Shown piece by piece: positions 22,909 through 34,300 of a stretch of DNA of 64,000 bases. Numbering within the stretch: the stretch's first letter is position 1; the number at the start of each line of letters is the position of its first letter. The DNA lies in NCBI GenBank assembly GCA_003342895.1, contig PTFA01000303.1:516435-580434 (forward strand), written 5' to 3'. The notes under the pieces were generated by a model. It saw only the letters and a list, made by a program, of their open reading frames with translations. It had not been told where the DNA came from and searched no databases. Both the position numbers and the translations under genes were made by a program. Origin of the DNA: Casuarius casuarius (Eukaryota; Chordata; Aves; Casuariiformes; Casuariidae).

Positions 22909-25520
22909 GCTCCCTTTTGTTGTGGTGTTCTGGCTTCTCAATCCTCCTTGTTTTACCATCTGTCCCAGTTTCTGCTGTGTGTTAAGCTTCCTGGATATGG
23001 CCTGCACGGCCTACTAGCAGAGCATTTCACTGCTTTACTTTTTTATTTTGGTCTCACAGACAGTGTATTTCATGCATAGGATAACATGGGCCTGCTCATA
23101 TCCTTGTGGAGTCCAGCTTGTCTTAGTCGGCACTATCCCCACTAACACGGTGATCCGAGCACCCATCAACTCCTTCCGGTGTGCACATAGCGTTTCTGTG
23201 CCTCTTAGGTGGCACGATGTAGGTTTACCACTGCAAATTAGCTTATAGGCCATATACTAAGGATTTGGAAGTGGGTGTCATTTCCTATTGAATCCTAGTG
23301 GGGTGGCTGGGTTGCAGTCCTGGATTAATATTCAGCACACAGCACCTTCTAGATATAATTTCTGGGTTTTTCTCGACTTCTGGCTGGCACCGGCTGAAAC
23401 CTATATTTTATCTCACGTTGGAAGAATCACATGCAATTCTGGCTTCCAGTCCTTGAAACCCTTCCACATGCAAAGTGGCTCAAAGACAAGCCATCAACAG
23501 ACTTACCCAAGTGAATAAAGGCTGTTTGTAGGCATAAGGGTTGCAGGAGCAGGTCCCTGCTGGGCAATTTTGTTCTAAACAAATGCTTTATTTTTCTTTT
23601 TATACTTCCTTAAAAATACGAGTGCCCATAAGACAGCACTCCTGAGCCAGCCAGCAATAACACACTGCCCGAACTACCATTCAGTGTGTATAGCGGTAGG
23701 AAAAGGCTCCAGCAGGAAAGAGATTTCATTATCAAACATCTGAAAACCTTTTATAGTTGTTTTAAGAAACTGCTGCTCTTGCCTTTTGGTGAAACAATTA
23801 CCATGAAGCAGTCCGTTACTGGAGCTGGCTTTGAGTTGTTCTGCCTAGCTGAGTGATCTGATTTGATGTGAAGCTCGGAGTCCTCGATCTTTATTTCCCT
23901 GCTCTGTCTCCTTTCTCATCACCGGGAGCTTTGGGGTTTTTTTCCCCCTGCAGCTTGGGTAATTCCCTGCAAGGGGATTATGCTTCTGGCATGTTCACAA
24001 CTGTATGTTTGCTCAGAGCTAGTGCCTCCTGCTATTGCCCAATTGTGGAGTTTCGCTCAAGTGGAACAAGTAATAACAGAAATATGCAGCGCTTGCTGCC
24101 TTCGTTTGGCTTCTTAGGTGGCAGGGTGCAGACTGCGTGCCTTCCTCCTGCAAAACGGTAAACTAGGATTTCACACAGCGTCAAATCCAAATAAATCTTC
24201 GCCTTGAGCCCTTTGAACTTGCCATTCCTTCCTGTAGCTGCTGGGGAGGGGAAGTGTTGGAGGGGAGCTGGCAGCGTGATGCTAACAGGACAGCCCTCAC
24301 TGTGCCTGGCTCGTCTGTGCTGGTGCCTGGAGACAAACGTACGAGCCTGGCACTGGGAAGAGGGAAGGCAGGGATGGTCCTGGTCGGTGCGTGGCAGGGA
24401 GCCAGCCCAGCTCCAAGCAGAGCTCATCCGGAGTCACTCTTTGCTGGCACCATGTCCCTTGCCCCTCTGTCCCATGCTGGGAGCAGAGCCCTGTTTCTGC
24501 TGGGCCAGGTTGGATGGTTGCAGGGCTAGGTTGAAGAGGGTGGTGTGACACACTCAGTGACAACTGTCATGAGGGCGGTTGCTGTGCCAGCTATGTGACA
24601 GTCCATAATGCTTTTTTTGGATGTCAGAGTGGCCTGTAGTTGGAGGGAAAGAAAGGATGGTTAGAGCTCTGTGCTAGGCTGACTTTGTCCTTTTCTCTTG
24701 GAGAATCACTTAGTGTCTTCTGCTCTTGGGTGTAAAGATGAGCTCATCAGCATTTCTGCTACTCACAGGTTGGAGGCTAGGTTGGGCAGGCTTAGAAAAA
24801 TACCCTGAGTGGGCTCAAGATCCTTAGTCTGTAAGTTTGTGTCTCCCATTCACCCTGTCTCACAGCCCTGGGTTGTTCTCGCCCTGTTGATTTTCTGCTC
24901 CATGCAGGTGGTTGGCCAGTTCCACCGGTAAAGCAGAGCCTGCGCCGTCCTGCCCAGCAGCCGGAGAGGGACAGCTTTAGCGCGATGCTCTGTGAGACGA
25001 TAAACATCATGCGAGACATAAAGAACAGCAATTTGGCTGTTGTGCTCACTCCTTTCTGAGGGAAGAAGACTCCTTTGGGGCACAGAAGGGCAGCAGTTTC
25101 CTCCTCCTCTGCTGCCTGCAATGGGAGGAGGAGGAAAAAAAAATACTCCTGGGGAAGGTGAAAAGCTGCCGCTGTGATTTGCAAGTGCAGAGCCACTTGT
25201 TGTGGCCCTGGTGGGCTCGTGTTTGCAGCAAACGGGTGCTCTGTCCAGCCACGTGAGCGAGTGACCCCCCCGTCCAGGAGGACAGAAACCGCTTCAGCAA
25301 CTCTCTGTGTTTCGAAGCGAAGCATAAATAACAAAATTGAGTGCCGTGATGTTGTTGCTTTGAATTGCCGTTTGATGCCCTTGGGCTCAAACAGGCTGGC
25401 TGGGGTGGGGAGGGGAGAGAGGACAGCTTGTGCAAGCTGCATTCCAGTGATAGTGTTTTAATTTCTTCCTCTTCCGTGCCTGGTTTACACTTTAACATAG
25501 TTTAATTTTAAAGTCTCCTG
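22909..25520. other. No gene recognised
   Basis: This part holds the longest open frame of the window (216 codons, minus strand, 24792-25442), which overlaps a second minus-strand frame (25046-25498) and a plus-strand frame. It shows no domain, signal peptide or family resemblance, so I regard it as chance. Three GGGG runs lie at 25402-25415. Confidence 0.45.
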
Positions 25521-25521
25521 G

Positions 25522-25552
25522 TTTTTTTTTTCCTTCTTTTTTTTTTTTTTTT
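25522..25552. repeat. Pyrimidine (T-rich) tract of 31 nt
   Basis: An uninterrupted pyrimidine run made of two long T stretches separated by CCTTC. No adjoining retroposon is recognisable. A 3' splice acceptor could be imagined, but the following TTACAAG carries the AG without any supported exon. Confidence 0.75.
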
Positions 25553-27139
25553 ACAAGGTGAATGTCGAGCAGTAATGTAATGAAAAGTTGACAGGCAGAG
25601 ATCTTTTTTAATAACTCTTATGTTGTGTAGCTTAAATTGGTTTAACTATAGCTGAGCTGAATAATAAGCAGAAAGGAATTCATCTCATGAACCGTGAATA
25701 TTTCTAAGTCCCCTCTAGAAAGGGTTCAGTAGCTCTGCCTCTAATTCCAGGAGAGGCGACCACGGCTTGTTATCCACTTATGGTCTCAGTGTGGGAGCTG
25801 GGAGGAGCATTAGGGATGGGACAACGCATCCTGAAGTTGAAGTGAGATGATAAAGCAAGCCTGTTCGCCTCCAGATAATTCATGTTTCTGCTGTGCCGTG
25901 GGTAGCGTGGAGCTCCATCAGCCCATCTCAATGAACAGCCTTGGATGTGGAGGGCTTTGCAGAGGTGCTGAGGACCTAGCTGCTCTCCAGGCTTTCGCCC
26001 TTCTTCCCCAACACCCGAGCTGTGATACAAGTGTGCGTAAGAGACACCCAAAGCCAGGACAGCCAAAGGGGCTGAGAGGCAGCATTAAACCGGACAACCA
26101 CAGACAAGCAAATGGTTAGTCCTAGTTGGAGGGAAAAAGCAGAGGCTGCTCATCCAAGACGCGCAGGAGCTAGGCTAACGGCGGACGTGGTGGCAGCGGG
26201 CTGAGGACCCCTTGGCGGTCCTGTGGGCGAGGGGTGGTGCAGACCCCAGGTGGAGGAGCAGGCCCCGGAGAGCTGCGGAGGGACGCCTAGCCGCTGGGAG
26301 AGGGCTGCGTATCCTCGTATATCCAGCTACAGTGCAGAGGAAGGAGCTTTCTAGAGCAGCGGAGTGGGGGTAGCTGGAGGCTGAGGGGCAGCAGCCATCA
26401 GCCCTTGGGTAGAAGCCGGGGAATGGTTTCAGCTTATTCAGTGGAGTACCCACACATCCCCCATTAAATTAAACCTTTCAGTCTCTACTGAAAAGCCAGT
26501 CTTACGAGACGAAAGCTGTTGCCATATTCTGTCTCTAGGTGTTTCCTTTCTTCTTTCATCTTCTTGCTGATAGCACAATTCATCTTTCTTTCAGTCTTGT
26601 TTTGTTTTCTGGGATGTTTTTGTTGCTTTCCTCAATTATAGCCCTTTCTTCTAAATGTTTTGTTTACATTTACTTCATTTTATCTTTCTCTGTCATCATG
26701 ACAGCAGCAACGCAATGAATCATCCTTGTGACCCTCTGCTACAAACAGAAAATATATTTGAAACTGGTTTCCTCCAGGGGCCAGGAGCCAGGAGAAGAAA
26801 GTGAGGGGCCAGTTACTGCAGTAAAATGCTCTGTGGATGGGACTGCAGTGAGCCCGCGATCCATGCAGCACGATCCCAGCCAGGGGATTCCCAGGTTTTC
26901 AAGGTTGCTTCTTGACTGACATGTAGAAAGGTTTCAGCAAGCTCCGCAGAAAAGCAACCCCCACGACAAAGAGCGTGATAAGGTTGCCACGTCAAGTATT
27001 TAAAATGCGTCAAGTTAGGGACAGCTGGGAAACTTCGGTTCATTTCCCCCACGCAGATGTTTTGTCACACCTTTAATAGCATGGTTGCGCATTACTTACT
27101 CTGCATGAGTCTGCTCGCTCCGTGCGTGCGATGAGAGCT
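25553..27139. other. No gene recognised
   Basis: Frames of 60-98 codons overlap on both strands. 26170-26420 is GC-rich but only modestly enriched in CpG. A perfect inverted repeat CTGTCAT-C-ATGACAG lies around 26690-26704. No gene can be supported. Confidence 0.45.
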
Positions 27140-27360
27140 GGTTAGAAATTTTTCATCCCACCGATTGCCACTGTAAAACACAGCTATGATTAAACAGATT
27201 TTTTTCTTCTTCATGGAATTGTATTGATGTCAACAAAATGTCTTTAATACTGGAAGTGCCGCGTTCTGAACATTAACATTTTGCATTTGCTCCCTGAGCG
27301 TGGAGTTCATTTTCCTTTGAATTGGAATGAATTTTACATTAAAAAGTTTGAAACAAAGAG
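27140..27360. promoter_or_regulatory. Candidate conserved noncoding element
   Basis: The block is AT-rich and repeat-free, with TTAAT, ATTAAA and AACAAA-type cores, and it lacks open frames. It resembles the other AT-rich blocks of the window in composition. The enhancer reading is inference. Confidence 0.25.
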
Positions 27361-27484
27361 GGCTGATACAAAAATGAGACCTTTCTTTCGACCCACAGCA
27401 GTTTTTTCACCCTGAGTTCCTTTTGCAACCAACTTCAGCGTTGTGCCTTTCTTACTCAATTTGGACTGAAAATATGACATTGTG

Positions 27485-27530
27485 CCTCTCTTTTTTTTTT
27501 TTTCTTTTTTTTTCTTTTTTTTTCCCTCTC
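27485..27530. repeat. Pure pyrimidine tract of 46 nt
   Basis: Forty-six consecutive pyrimidines, chiefly three T runs separated by single Cs. A 10-bp direct duplication GAAGAGCTCT x2 follows at 27539-27558. This is a simple sequence and potentially triplex-forming. Confidence 0.8.
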
Positions 27531-27956
27531 ATCCATCAGAAGAGCTCTGAAGAGCTCTGTGCAGTTTGGGTGTGGATCGCTGATGGCTCTGCGCTGTGCG
27601 TGAGATGGGTGTCCCCCAGCAATGCTCTTCTGGCTCTTGCAGCATTTGGCAGAGCACGCGGCAGAGACTGCAGGGAGGGAGAACAGCGTCATGAAATAAA
27701 GTCATAAGCCGAGTTGGAAGGTGGGAATCTGTAACTGTGCATCTTTTGTGATGGAGAGCTAGTAGCTGAAAATATCAGCGACTGAGCCCCTCGTTTTCTG
27801 AATGCAGATCTGAAAACTGATGTGTAGAAATGCAGATAACTTCAGTCAGAAGGTGACAGATGTAAGCTCACGTATTAAAGTCAGTAAGATGCTAAATTCT
27901 CTGGAGTTCATTAGAGTCATGATGGCTTAAGTCTCCCAAAACTATTTGTTACGTGA
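27531..27956. other. No gene recognised
   Basis: This short interval contains the GAAGAGCTCT direct duplication (27539-27558) and otherwise ordinary sequence with no supportable feature. Confidence 0.45.
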
Positions 27957-28045
27957 GGTAGTTGTCACTTTAATCTCCTCATGCCTCAGTTTCTTGGCTT
28001 TAATATGAAATTACTAATGCACAGATATGTTGTACTGAGAAATGA
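27957..28045 (+). mobile_element. Old MIR-type SINE fragment
   Basis: The string 'gtcactttaatctcctcatgcctcagtttcttggc' matches the signature MIR stretch 'gtcacttaacctctctgtgcctcagtttcctc'. The following 'aaattactaatgcacagatatgttgt' matches the downstream 'ataataat...cacagggttgttgt'. Orientation is plus. The copy is diverged but the order of blocks is preserved. Confidence 0.55.
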
Positions 28046-28129
28046 ATCATTTTTGGAGCCTTCAACTACTTTGGTTAGAAAACTTGAGCCAGATTCAAGA
28101 GGAAATGAGCAGTTTTGTGTTTGACAGGA

Positions 28130-28330
28130 TTTGGATATTGTATACTAAATAATAATTAAGGTCATAAAAGTCTGCAGTGAACAATTATCCATCCACCAAA
28201 CAAAGCAGGTGTCTTTGGGAAAAAAACTGGAGGCATTTGGGTAATTAGACTGTACCATAACGTGTGAGCACAAGTGGGCCTAATAAAATTTGCACAGGCA
28301 ATTTTAAATCTGGCATGCCCTACCCTCTGA
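28130..28330. promoter_or_regulatory. Candidate conserved noncoding element
   Basis: An AT-rich block with TAATTA at 28153-28158 and 28242-28247, an AACAAT SOX-type core near 28180, and a dense A/T section ending near 28310. It has no open frame and no repeat signature. Two homeodomain cores with a SOX-type core in 100 bp would suit a developmental enhancer. This is not confirmed by conservation. Confidence 0.3.
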
Positions 28331-29039
28331 GCACCTGACTTGGAAACCCGAATAACTTTCTCGACATCATTTTTGATGTAGCACCACGTTACAGATTACA
28401 GATGTCCCTGCACAAAATTGCTTAGCGCGTTCTGGCCGGAGCTCAGGTGCCGTAGCAGTCCAAGCCACGGAAGAAGCAGAACAGCAGAAATGTTTGTTTT
28501 GTGTTAAGAGGAGAAACGGCTGAACTGGCTGGAGCAAGGGGAGAGCTGGCTGTTGCCTGTTTGCAACAGCCGTTAATCCCGAGCTGCTCCCCTTGAAGGT
28601 CCGTGTTCCCCCGAGAGAAAAAGCAACTCGGGGATGATCTGCTGCAGCTTTGCGGTTGGGTCACTACTGGCTGGTCGGAACGGCTTAGCAGCAGCGTCCC
28701 GGCAGCGTGACGAGGCTTTGCTCACACCCCTGCTATAGTGGAGGCAACTCCCCGTCTCTGCTGAAGCGTTTGGGGGGAGGGAAGGCAGAAGCGCCTGCCT
28801 GCTGCCGGAGCACAGCGCCGAGCCGGCGTGGAGCAGCTGCTGGCTGCAGATGCCTTCGTGTGCCCCTGCGGTGGGGACGGCGCGGCCATAGCCTGGCTCC
28901 CTCCCCGGGTGAAAACGTTTCGTCTCCAGTAAACACTTGTCTCATCATCTGGCCGTGCTAGGTTTGTGCTGTTTGGTTACTGCCGGGGTTGGAGACACCT
29001 GTTCTGTGTCCAAGCATTTTAGAGGAAAAACTCTCCAGA
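28331..29039. other. No gene recognised; GC rises toward the CpG island
   Basis: CpG density increases from about 28640 toward the island. Overlapping frames on both strands in 28700-28960 are best explained by GC-rich sequence with few stops rather than by coding. Confidence 0.45.
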
Positions 29040-29425
29040 GCTGTCAGCCGCCATCGAAGGCCTGCCCGTTTCCATGGGAACGCGCTCCGCCAGCCCCCGA
29101 CGTAGCGAGCTGCTCCCCGCGCTGCAGAAGCGCCGGCCGCTGCTCGCCGAGCGGGGGGAATCGTTCGCCGCCGTGCTCTCAGAGACGCGATTCCCGCAGG
29201 CGGCTGCCCTGCTGGAGCCGTGTTCAGAGAGGAGACGCCGTGGTCGGCGGGAGGGCAGCGCTGTTTGCTGGCAGCGCTCCCGGAGGGGGAGCGCGGGGCG
29301 GCGGTGGGGGTTCCTGCGCGGGAGGACTCGCCGCGCGTGCCGGCCGGCGCTCTGCTTCTCCCAGCTGCCACCTGCGCGCTCCCTGTGGCCCTCGTCACCT
29401 CCAACTTCGCCAAAGCGCTGTGCAT
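29040..29425. promoter_or_regulatory. CpG island, candidate promoter
   Basis: I count about 49 CG dinucleotides by eye in 29041-29400, a very GC-rich stretch, so CpG is near the expected frequency rather than depleted. That is the signature of a CpG island, and in vertebrates such islands usually mark a promoter or first exon. An X-box-like palindrome GTTTCCATGGGAAC lies at 29068-29081, near its left edge. A reasonable splice donor (GA/GTAAGA, GT at 29481-29482) lies about 60 bp beyond the right edge, so a plus-strand first exon is conceivable. Open frames here on both strands are expected from composition alone. No downstream exon is recognisable, so the transcript and its direction are unknown. 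Confidence 0.7.
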
Positions 29426-29984
29426 CAGAAATGAAAAAGTCGTAGATAAAACAGCATCCCCTGCTAAGAAATCATTCTGAGTAAGAATCCTTTAGCCACA
29501 GCCTGTGCATCTCTTTTCAGTGAGGAAGAATTGGGAGACCCCTTGTGCTGCAGCAGTAAATGTGCATTATATCTCTTTTGAGTCTGCTGCCCCCTCCACT
29601 TCCTTTCACCACTGTGAGCTGTTTGGGGAAAGGCAGGGGACACAGCTGGGGGCTCTCGAGTTCGGGTTATGTTACATCCTTTGCTGGGGAGGTTTGTCTT
29701 CAAGCCATGCTGTAGTCATCCATGCTTTTCAGCTCTTGAAGACTCCAGATCAATTAGTGATGTATCAGCTAAGAGAATAGACCTTATGCTAAATATCTAC
29801 TGCAAATATCTACTGCCTTCTTAACGTGTCCTCAAAGAAAGGATGTGCAAATGGTTTTACAAGTGCAAAAATGACTAGGAATCTGTTCCAAATCTTTATC
29901 AGTGTGCTGCGAGTCCTAACTCGAGGATGGAAGAGCTGAACTGCTGACTGCAGTGGGCAGCCTTTCAGTTAAAACTGCCTTTGC
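29426..29984. other. No gene recognised
   Basis: The candidate donor at 29481 is the only notable signal. Ordinary AT-moderate DNA follows up to the CR1 element. Confidence 0.4.
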
Positions 29985-31325
29985 ATCAGAGATGGTTTTG
30001 TGGAAAGCAGCTTATGTGATGTCAGTTCTAAAAAGGGCTGCAGGTAGGTCCAGAGAACTGCAGACCTGAACTGGGATAATGGGAGAAAAGAAAGAACAGA
30101 ATTAGCAGGCACACGGATAAGTAAGACAGCACGTCTTTCTGAAAGGATGTCAGGCTTCACAGATCTCTTAAAGATCTTTGAAGGCATCAGCAAGCATGTA
30201 GACAAGGTAAATCCAGTTGATAAAATCCACTTACATTTCTAGAAGGCTTTTGATCGTTTTTCTCAAAGGATCTTAAACTGAGCTGCCATGGGCTAAGAGG
30301 AAAGGTCACCTGATGGATAACTGCTTAAAAGATAGGAACCAAAGGGGAGGAAGAAATGCTTGCTTCTGCCATGGAGGGAGGTCACCAGTGAAGTTCTGCA
30401 GGGATCTGTGTTGGCAGCTGCCCTGCTCAGTATATTCAGAAATGATCTGGAAGAGGAGTCAGCAGTGAGTGTAAAGACAGATGATGATATGGAGATCGGT
30501 AAAAAAGAAAGCCAACTTGTGCGACTGAGTGACTAGGCAATAAACAGCAGGTGAAATTCAATGCAGATAAATGTGAAGTGATGCACATGGGGAAAGACAG
30601 TTGTCGCTTTACCTCCAAGATGATGAGTTCTGAGCTGGGATCTCATTCCTCAGCGACTTGGGAGCTACCATAAATTATTTTATGGAAATGGCATCGCTGA
30701 GCCCAGCAACTGTCAAAATGCAGTAAGATTGGGAGGAAAGGATCAGGGAACATTGTTAAGGCACTGTGTCTTGACTACTGAGTGCAATTCTAGACTCCCC
30801 ATCTCAAAACTGACTTATTAGAACTGGGAAAAGTACAGAGATGAGTGGGGAGCATGCGCTACATGTGAAATGCATGTGAGGAATGATTAAATGATTATGG
30901 AGCCTAGTAAAGAATCTATGAAGAGGGGGAGTGCAGGTCAGCAGTCATAAAGTTGTGCTAAAAAAGTGCAAGAGGCAGGAGAATTGGAGAAGGGAGATGT
31001 TGACTGTCTCTTCCAGCACAAGAACTGGAGGCCATCAGACAAAACTAGCAGGTGAAGGTTCAAATGAAAGGAGATACTTCCCCATACAACACGTAATTAG
31101 GCTGCTCCTGGCTTCTTGTGGCTACTTTGAGTGCCAAAAGTTCACAGAAGTTTGAACAGCATTTGTATAAATTTGTGGAGGAGAAGTCCTTTAAGGGGTA
31201 CTAGGACAACATCTCCAGTGTCCTAATTGCTGGAGCCTGCAGGAGGGTATTCAAGTAGTATTGGCACAGTTACCCTTCCCAAGGTACTCTCATCTGATAC
31301 AATATGGCCATTCTTCTGTAAATGG
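29985..31325 (+). mobile_element. CR1 LINE, 3' portion (reverse transcriptase to 3' end)
   Basis: This is a decayed CR1 copy on the plus strand. In order it shows: an FKKGS-like stretch near 30030 ('ctaaaaagggctgcagg'); a 'ctagaaggcttttgat' block at about 30240 equal to CR1 KAFD; QGSVLAAALL then IFRNDLEE at 30399-30455, equal to QGSVLGPLLF...NDLE; a DDD at the ADD motif near 30480; VKFNADKCEVMHMGK at 30551-30595; and 'aatttgtggaggagaagtcc' near 31170. The 3' end carries 'atatggccattcttctgt' at 31303-31320, equal to the CR1 terminal 'gtatggccattcttatgt'. Frameshifts and stops abound, so it is inactive. The 5' part of the element is missing, which is usual for CR1 because of 5' truncation on insertion. 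Confidence 0.8.
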
Positions 31326-34300
31326 AGGAAAAATATGTGCCAAAAATGTTATTTTCAAGTTGTTGGGTTTCCAGTTCATACTGTAGCGTCTGGCCGTTAA
31401 CCTAAAGATTGCACAAGCTGCAGATACCACTTTGTGTTCATCATCATTTATTATCTAAGAGTTCACAACCCTTTAAAGACTTAAGAAAACAGGTTCCCCT
31501 CCCCAGGAGTCTTGCGGTTTTGTTAAGTGAGATTAGACAGTGTGTGAAGGCATCAGACCTTTCTGCGAAGATGAGAACAGTGCAGTGTTAAGCAGGGAAA
31601 GAAGGAAAGCCACTCTTGGGAGCACTTGTCACTTCTATCTGTTTTGCATATCAATGTAAAGTTATTTCAGGTGTCTCAGGCTCCTGTCACAGAGTTTCAG
31701 GAGCAGTTTGTTCTGTTTATTTGAAGTTCTATACCAAAGGAAAAGAAGGTCAAGCGAGAGGGTGAGCATTTACATTGGATGACCATGATCCCACAGGAGG
31801 AGGAGGGAAAGAATCACATTTTGCTGTGGATTTCTCACCTGAGACCAGGTCCCAGAACATAATCTAGTCATCAAAGGTGCGTTTAGCCCAAAATGAAGCC
31901 AGCAGGAGCCAAAGGCCAGTGTAGTGCTCAAGCCTGTAGCTGAAGTGCTGTAGGGATGATTCTGCAGGTCCTCAGTCATTTTCATTAGCACCGTTTCTGC
32001 TTTATTACCCAGGAGCCGGTATTGTGCACTGCAATGCTCTTGTGTTAGATGCTGCAGGAGAATGACAGCAAAAATGTCTAGCTGGAGTGAGCCATCACAG
32101 TGATAGAGATATTAGGTGTAAGTATCGTGCTGATGGGGTAGATGCAGTTAGCCCTAGGTTGGCAATATATACGATCATATACCAGTGGACTGCTGTGTGC
32201 TTAATGCTGAGAAGGTGCTTCAGTGCACTGCAAAGTCAGGGCCTGATAATTTATCTCTCTTAACATCTCTGCGGGTCCCTGGCGGTGCTGGCGCTGGATC
32301 TTCTGCAGTTTCCGTGAAGTTTTGGTGCTCCTTTAGAGCCCCTGAGGGCCAGCTGTGGTTGTGGATGGAGGAGAGTCAGTAGGAATCAGTGCATCACGTA
32401 GTGCCAAACCCTGGCCCGAAGGAGGAGCCTGATGGCAAGATCTGTTATCCTAGGCGGCTCTTAAAAAAAAAACAAAGAAAGAAAATTTAAATATAATAAT
32501 GAAAAAACATGTAATAAAAAGTTAGTTTTGCAAGCAGCTGACAGGGTTGGCGGAGTGTTCATTATATGCTGTATCAGTAAGTATATGAAATGTCAGTGTG
32601 AAGGGAATTCATTTCCCAGTAACAAGCATGACAGACTATTGAATTGAACTGAGAGGGTGTCTGCAGGCAGCAGGGTGATGAAGCCCTAATCAGAATTTCA
32701 CTTCACCAGAGTTTACTTGAAGAGTGTTTTCATTTTAGGTTTTGAAAGTCCAATTTTTTGCCTAAAGCAAAGAGTCTGTGGTCAGGGCTCCGCGCACAGA
32801 CGTGCTATTCAGTAGAGGCTCGGGCAGCGCGGCTCCGGCGATGTCCCAGCCTCCCTGCTTGGCCACAGGGAGATAGCTCCATTCTTTTGCCCATTCTGTT
32901 CCTTTTCCCTCTTGTGTTTTTTGATCACATTTTACTTCTCCCCGACTCAGAAAGGGAACATAATTTCAATGTGTGCTGAGGGTTTGGGGACAGGACAGTG
33001 GGATTCAGAGAGTCTCAAAACAGCAAGAGGAGAGACCCTGCAAAGAGAAGGAAGGAGAAAACTAGCTGAACCATGGGGATGCACGTTTAAAGGGAACTGG
33101 CAAACAAGACCTGAAATCTGGATTATGTACAGAAACATAGGTCTTGTCCAAAACCTACTCAGCAGGGTCAGGCTGAAGGTGAGGATTATGCAGGCTGGGG
33201 AGATCAGTCAACACAAAAGCAGATATGCACACATGTACTGCCGCTCCGTAGATGGCCCTGCCAAAGTAGACTCACATGCAGAGCAGAAAGTGTGATCCTG
33301 CTTATAATTAGGGGTTGCTCCATCCCACGGCGCAGTGCCTGCTGACAGGGAGGCAGCAAAGATCTCTGGCTCACGAGCGAGAACGGCAGATTTTGGAAGC
33401 CTGGGGTCACCCCCTGGCCCTTGCCACCTCCCTCGTCTTCGTCTCCAAGGCTCCTGACGTGCTGCAGGAGTCGCTCGGTTGAGCGTGAAGCTTCTACCAA
33501 ACCACAGCAGTTTTCAACCCAGAATAAAGCTTGCTTTTCCTGTGCCTTAAAGCCAGGCTGCAGTCTGCAGCAGCTCAGCAATGTTGCTTGAGCAGCTGAC
33601 ACGTCTCTTTGGTGTGGAAAGAGAGCTTTCGGAGAGAGGGATGTTGGGGGGGGGAATAACCCCAACAGGCATTGCCTGCAGATTGGAGGGCTCAGTATTA
33701 TTCATGGAAAGCCTTTAGCTCAGCTGAAATTCCTGCTGAATCCTCCCCTGTAATAGTCACTCTGTCCTCCTTGAACCCTGCCCTCTCAAATCTCCTACTG
33801 TCATTAAGTGCCATTGAACCTGCGATGTCAGAAGTTTCCAAGCAAGGGCCCCTTCAGAGTTACGCGTTTCCCATAGTTTTGTTCATTAAAACTATTCTGG
33901 AACCCCAGTCTCCTGGTTTCCATTAGTGCCATACGTTTTTCTGTCCTCCCAAGGTCTTTCGGGAGAACATGACCGCACTGCTGGGAAAGCTGCTTTATCT
34001 GGACATGAGCTGAGCTCAGTATACTGCCGGATGGATGGTACTCAGTGTCCTGTGTTAGACAAGAAGTCAGACCAAGGGACCGTTGGGTCTGGCATGCCTC
34101 AGGCTGAATATATAGCTCCAGGATGAATGCTCCAAGAATAAGACTTGTGTTAGGTTAAAAAAAACTAATGAGGAACTGAGAGGTAGGAATATAAAGATGG
34201 AAGTCCTCCAAAAAAGAGACATTTATTACACTGTGACTTAGAAAGTAAGACTTAGTATATTTTTTTTATTGCTACAAGAGTCTGCTCAGTAATTGGTGCT

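Noticed and set aside
22753..23007. 13-residue repeat protein on the minus strand
   Set aside because: The periodicity is simply the 39-bp minisatellite read in frame, and the frame runs through 50 Ns.
24792..25442. Longest open frame, 216 codons, minus strand
   Set aside because: It overlaps another minus-strand frame and a plus-strand frame, shows no domain or family resemblance, and lies in GC-moderate DNA where stops are sparse.
27950..27965. let-7-like string TGAGGTAGTTGT
   Set aside because: It adjoins a MIR-type SINE, lacks the rest of the let-7 seed context, and has no visible hairpin arm.
28937..29434. 165-codon plus-strand frame over the CpG island
   Set aside because: Opposing frame of 155 codons covers the same bases. 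CpG-rich DNA lacks stops on both strands.
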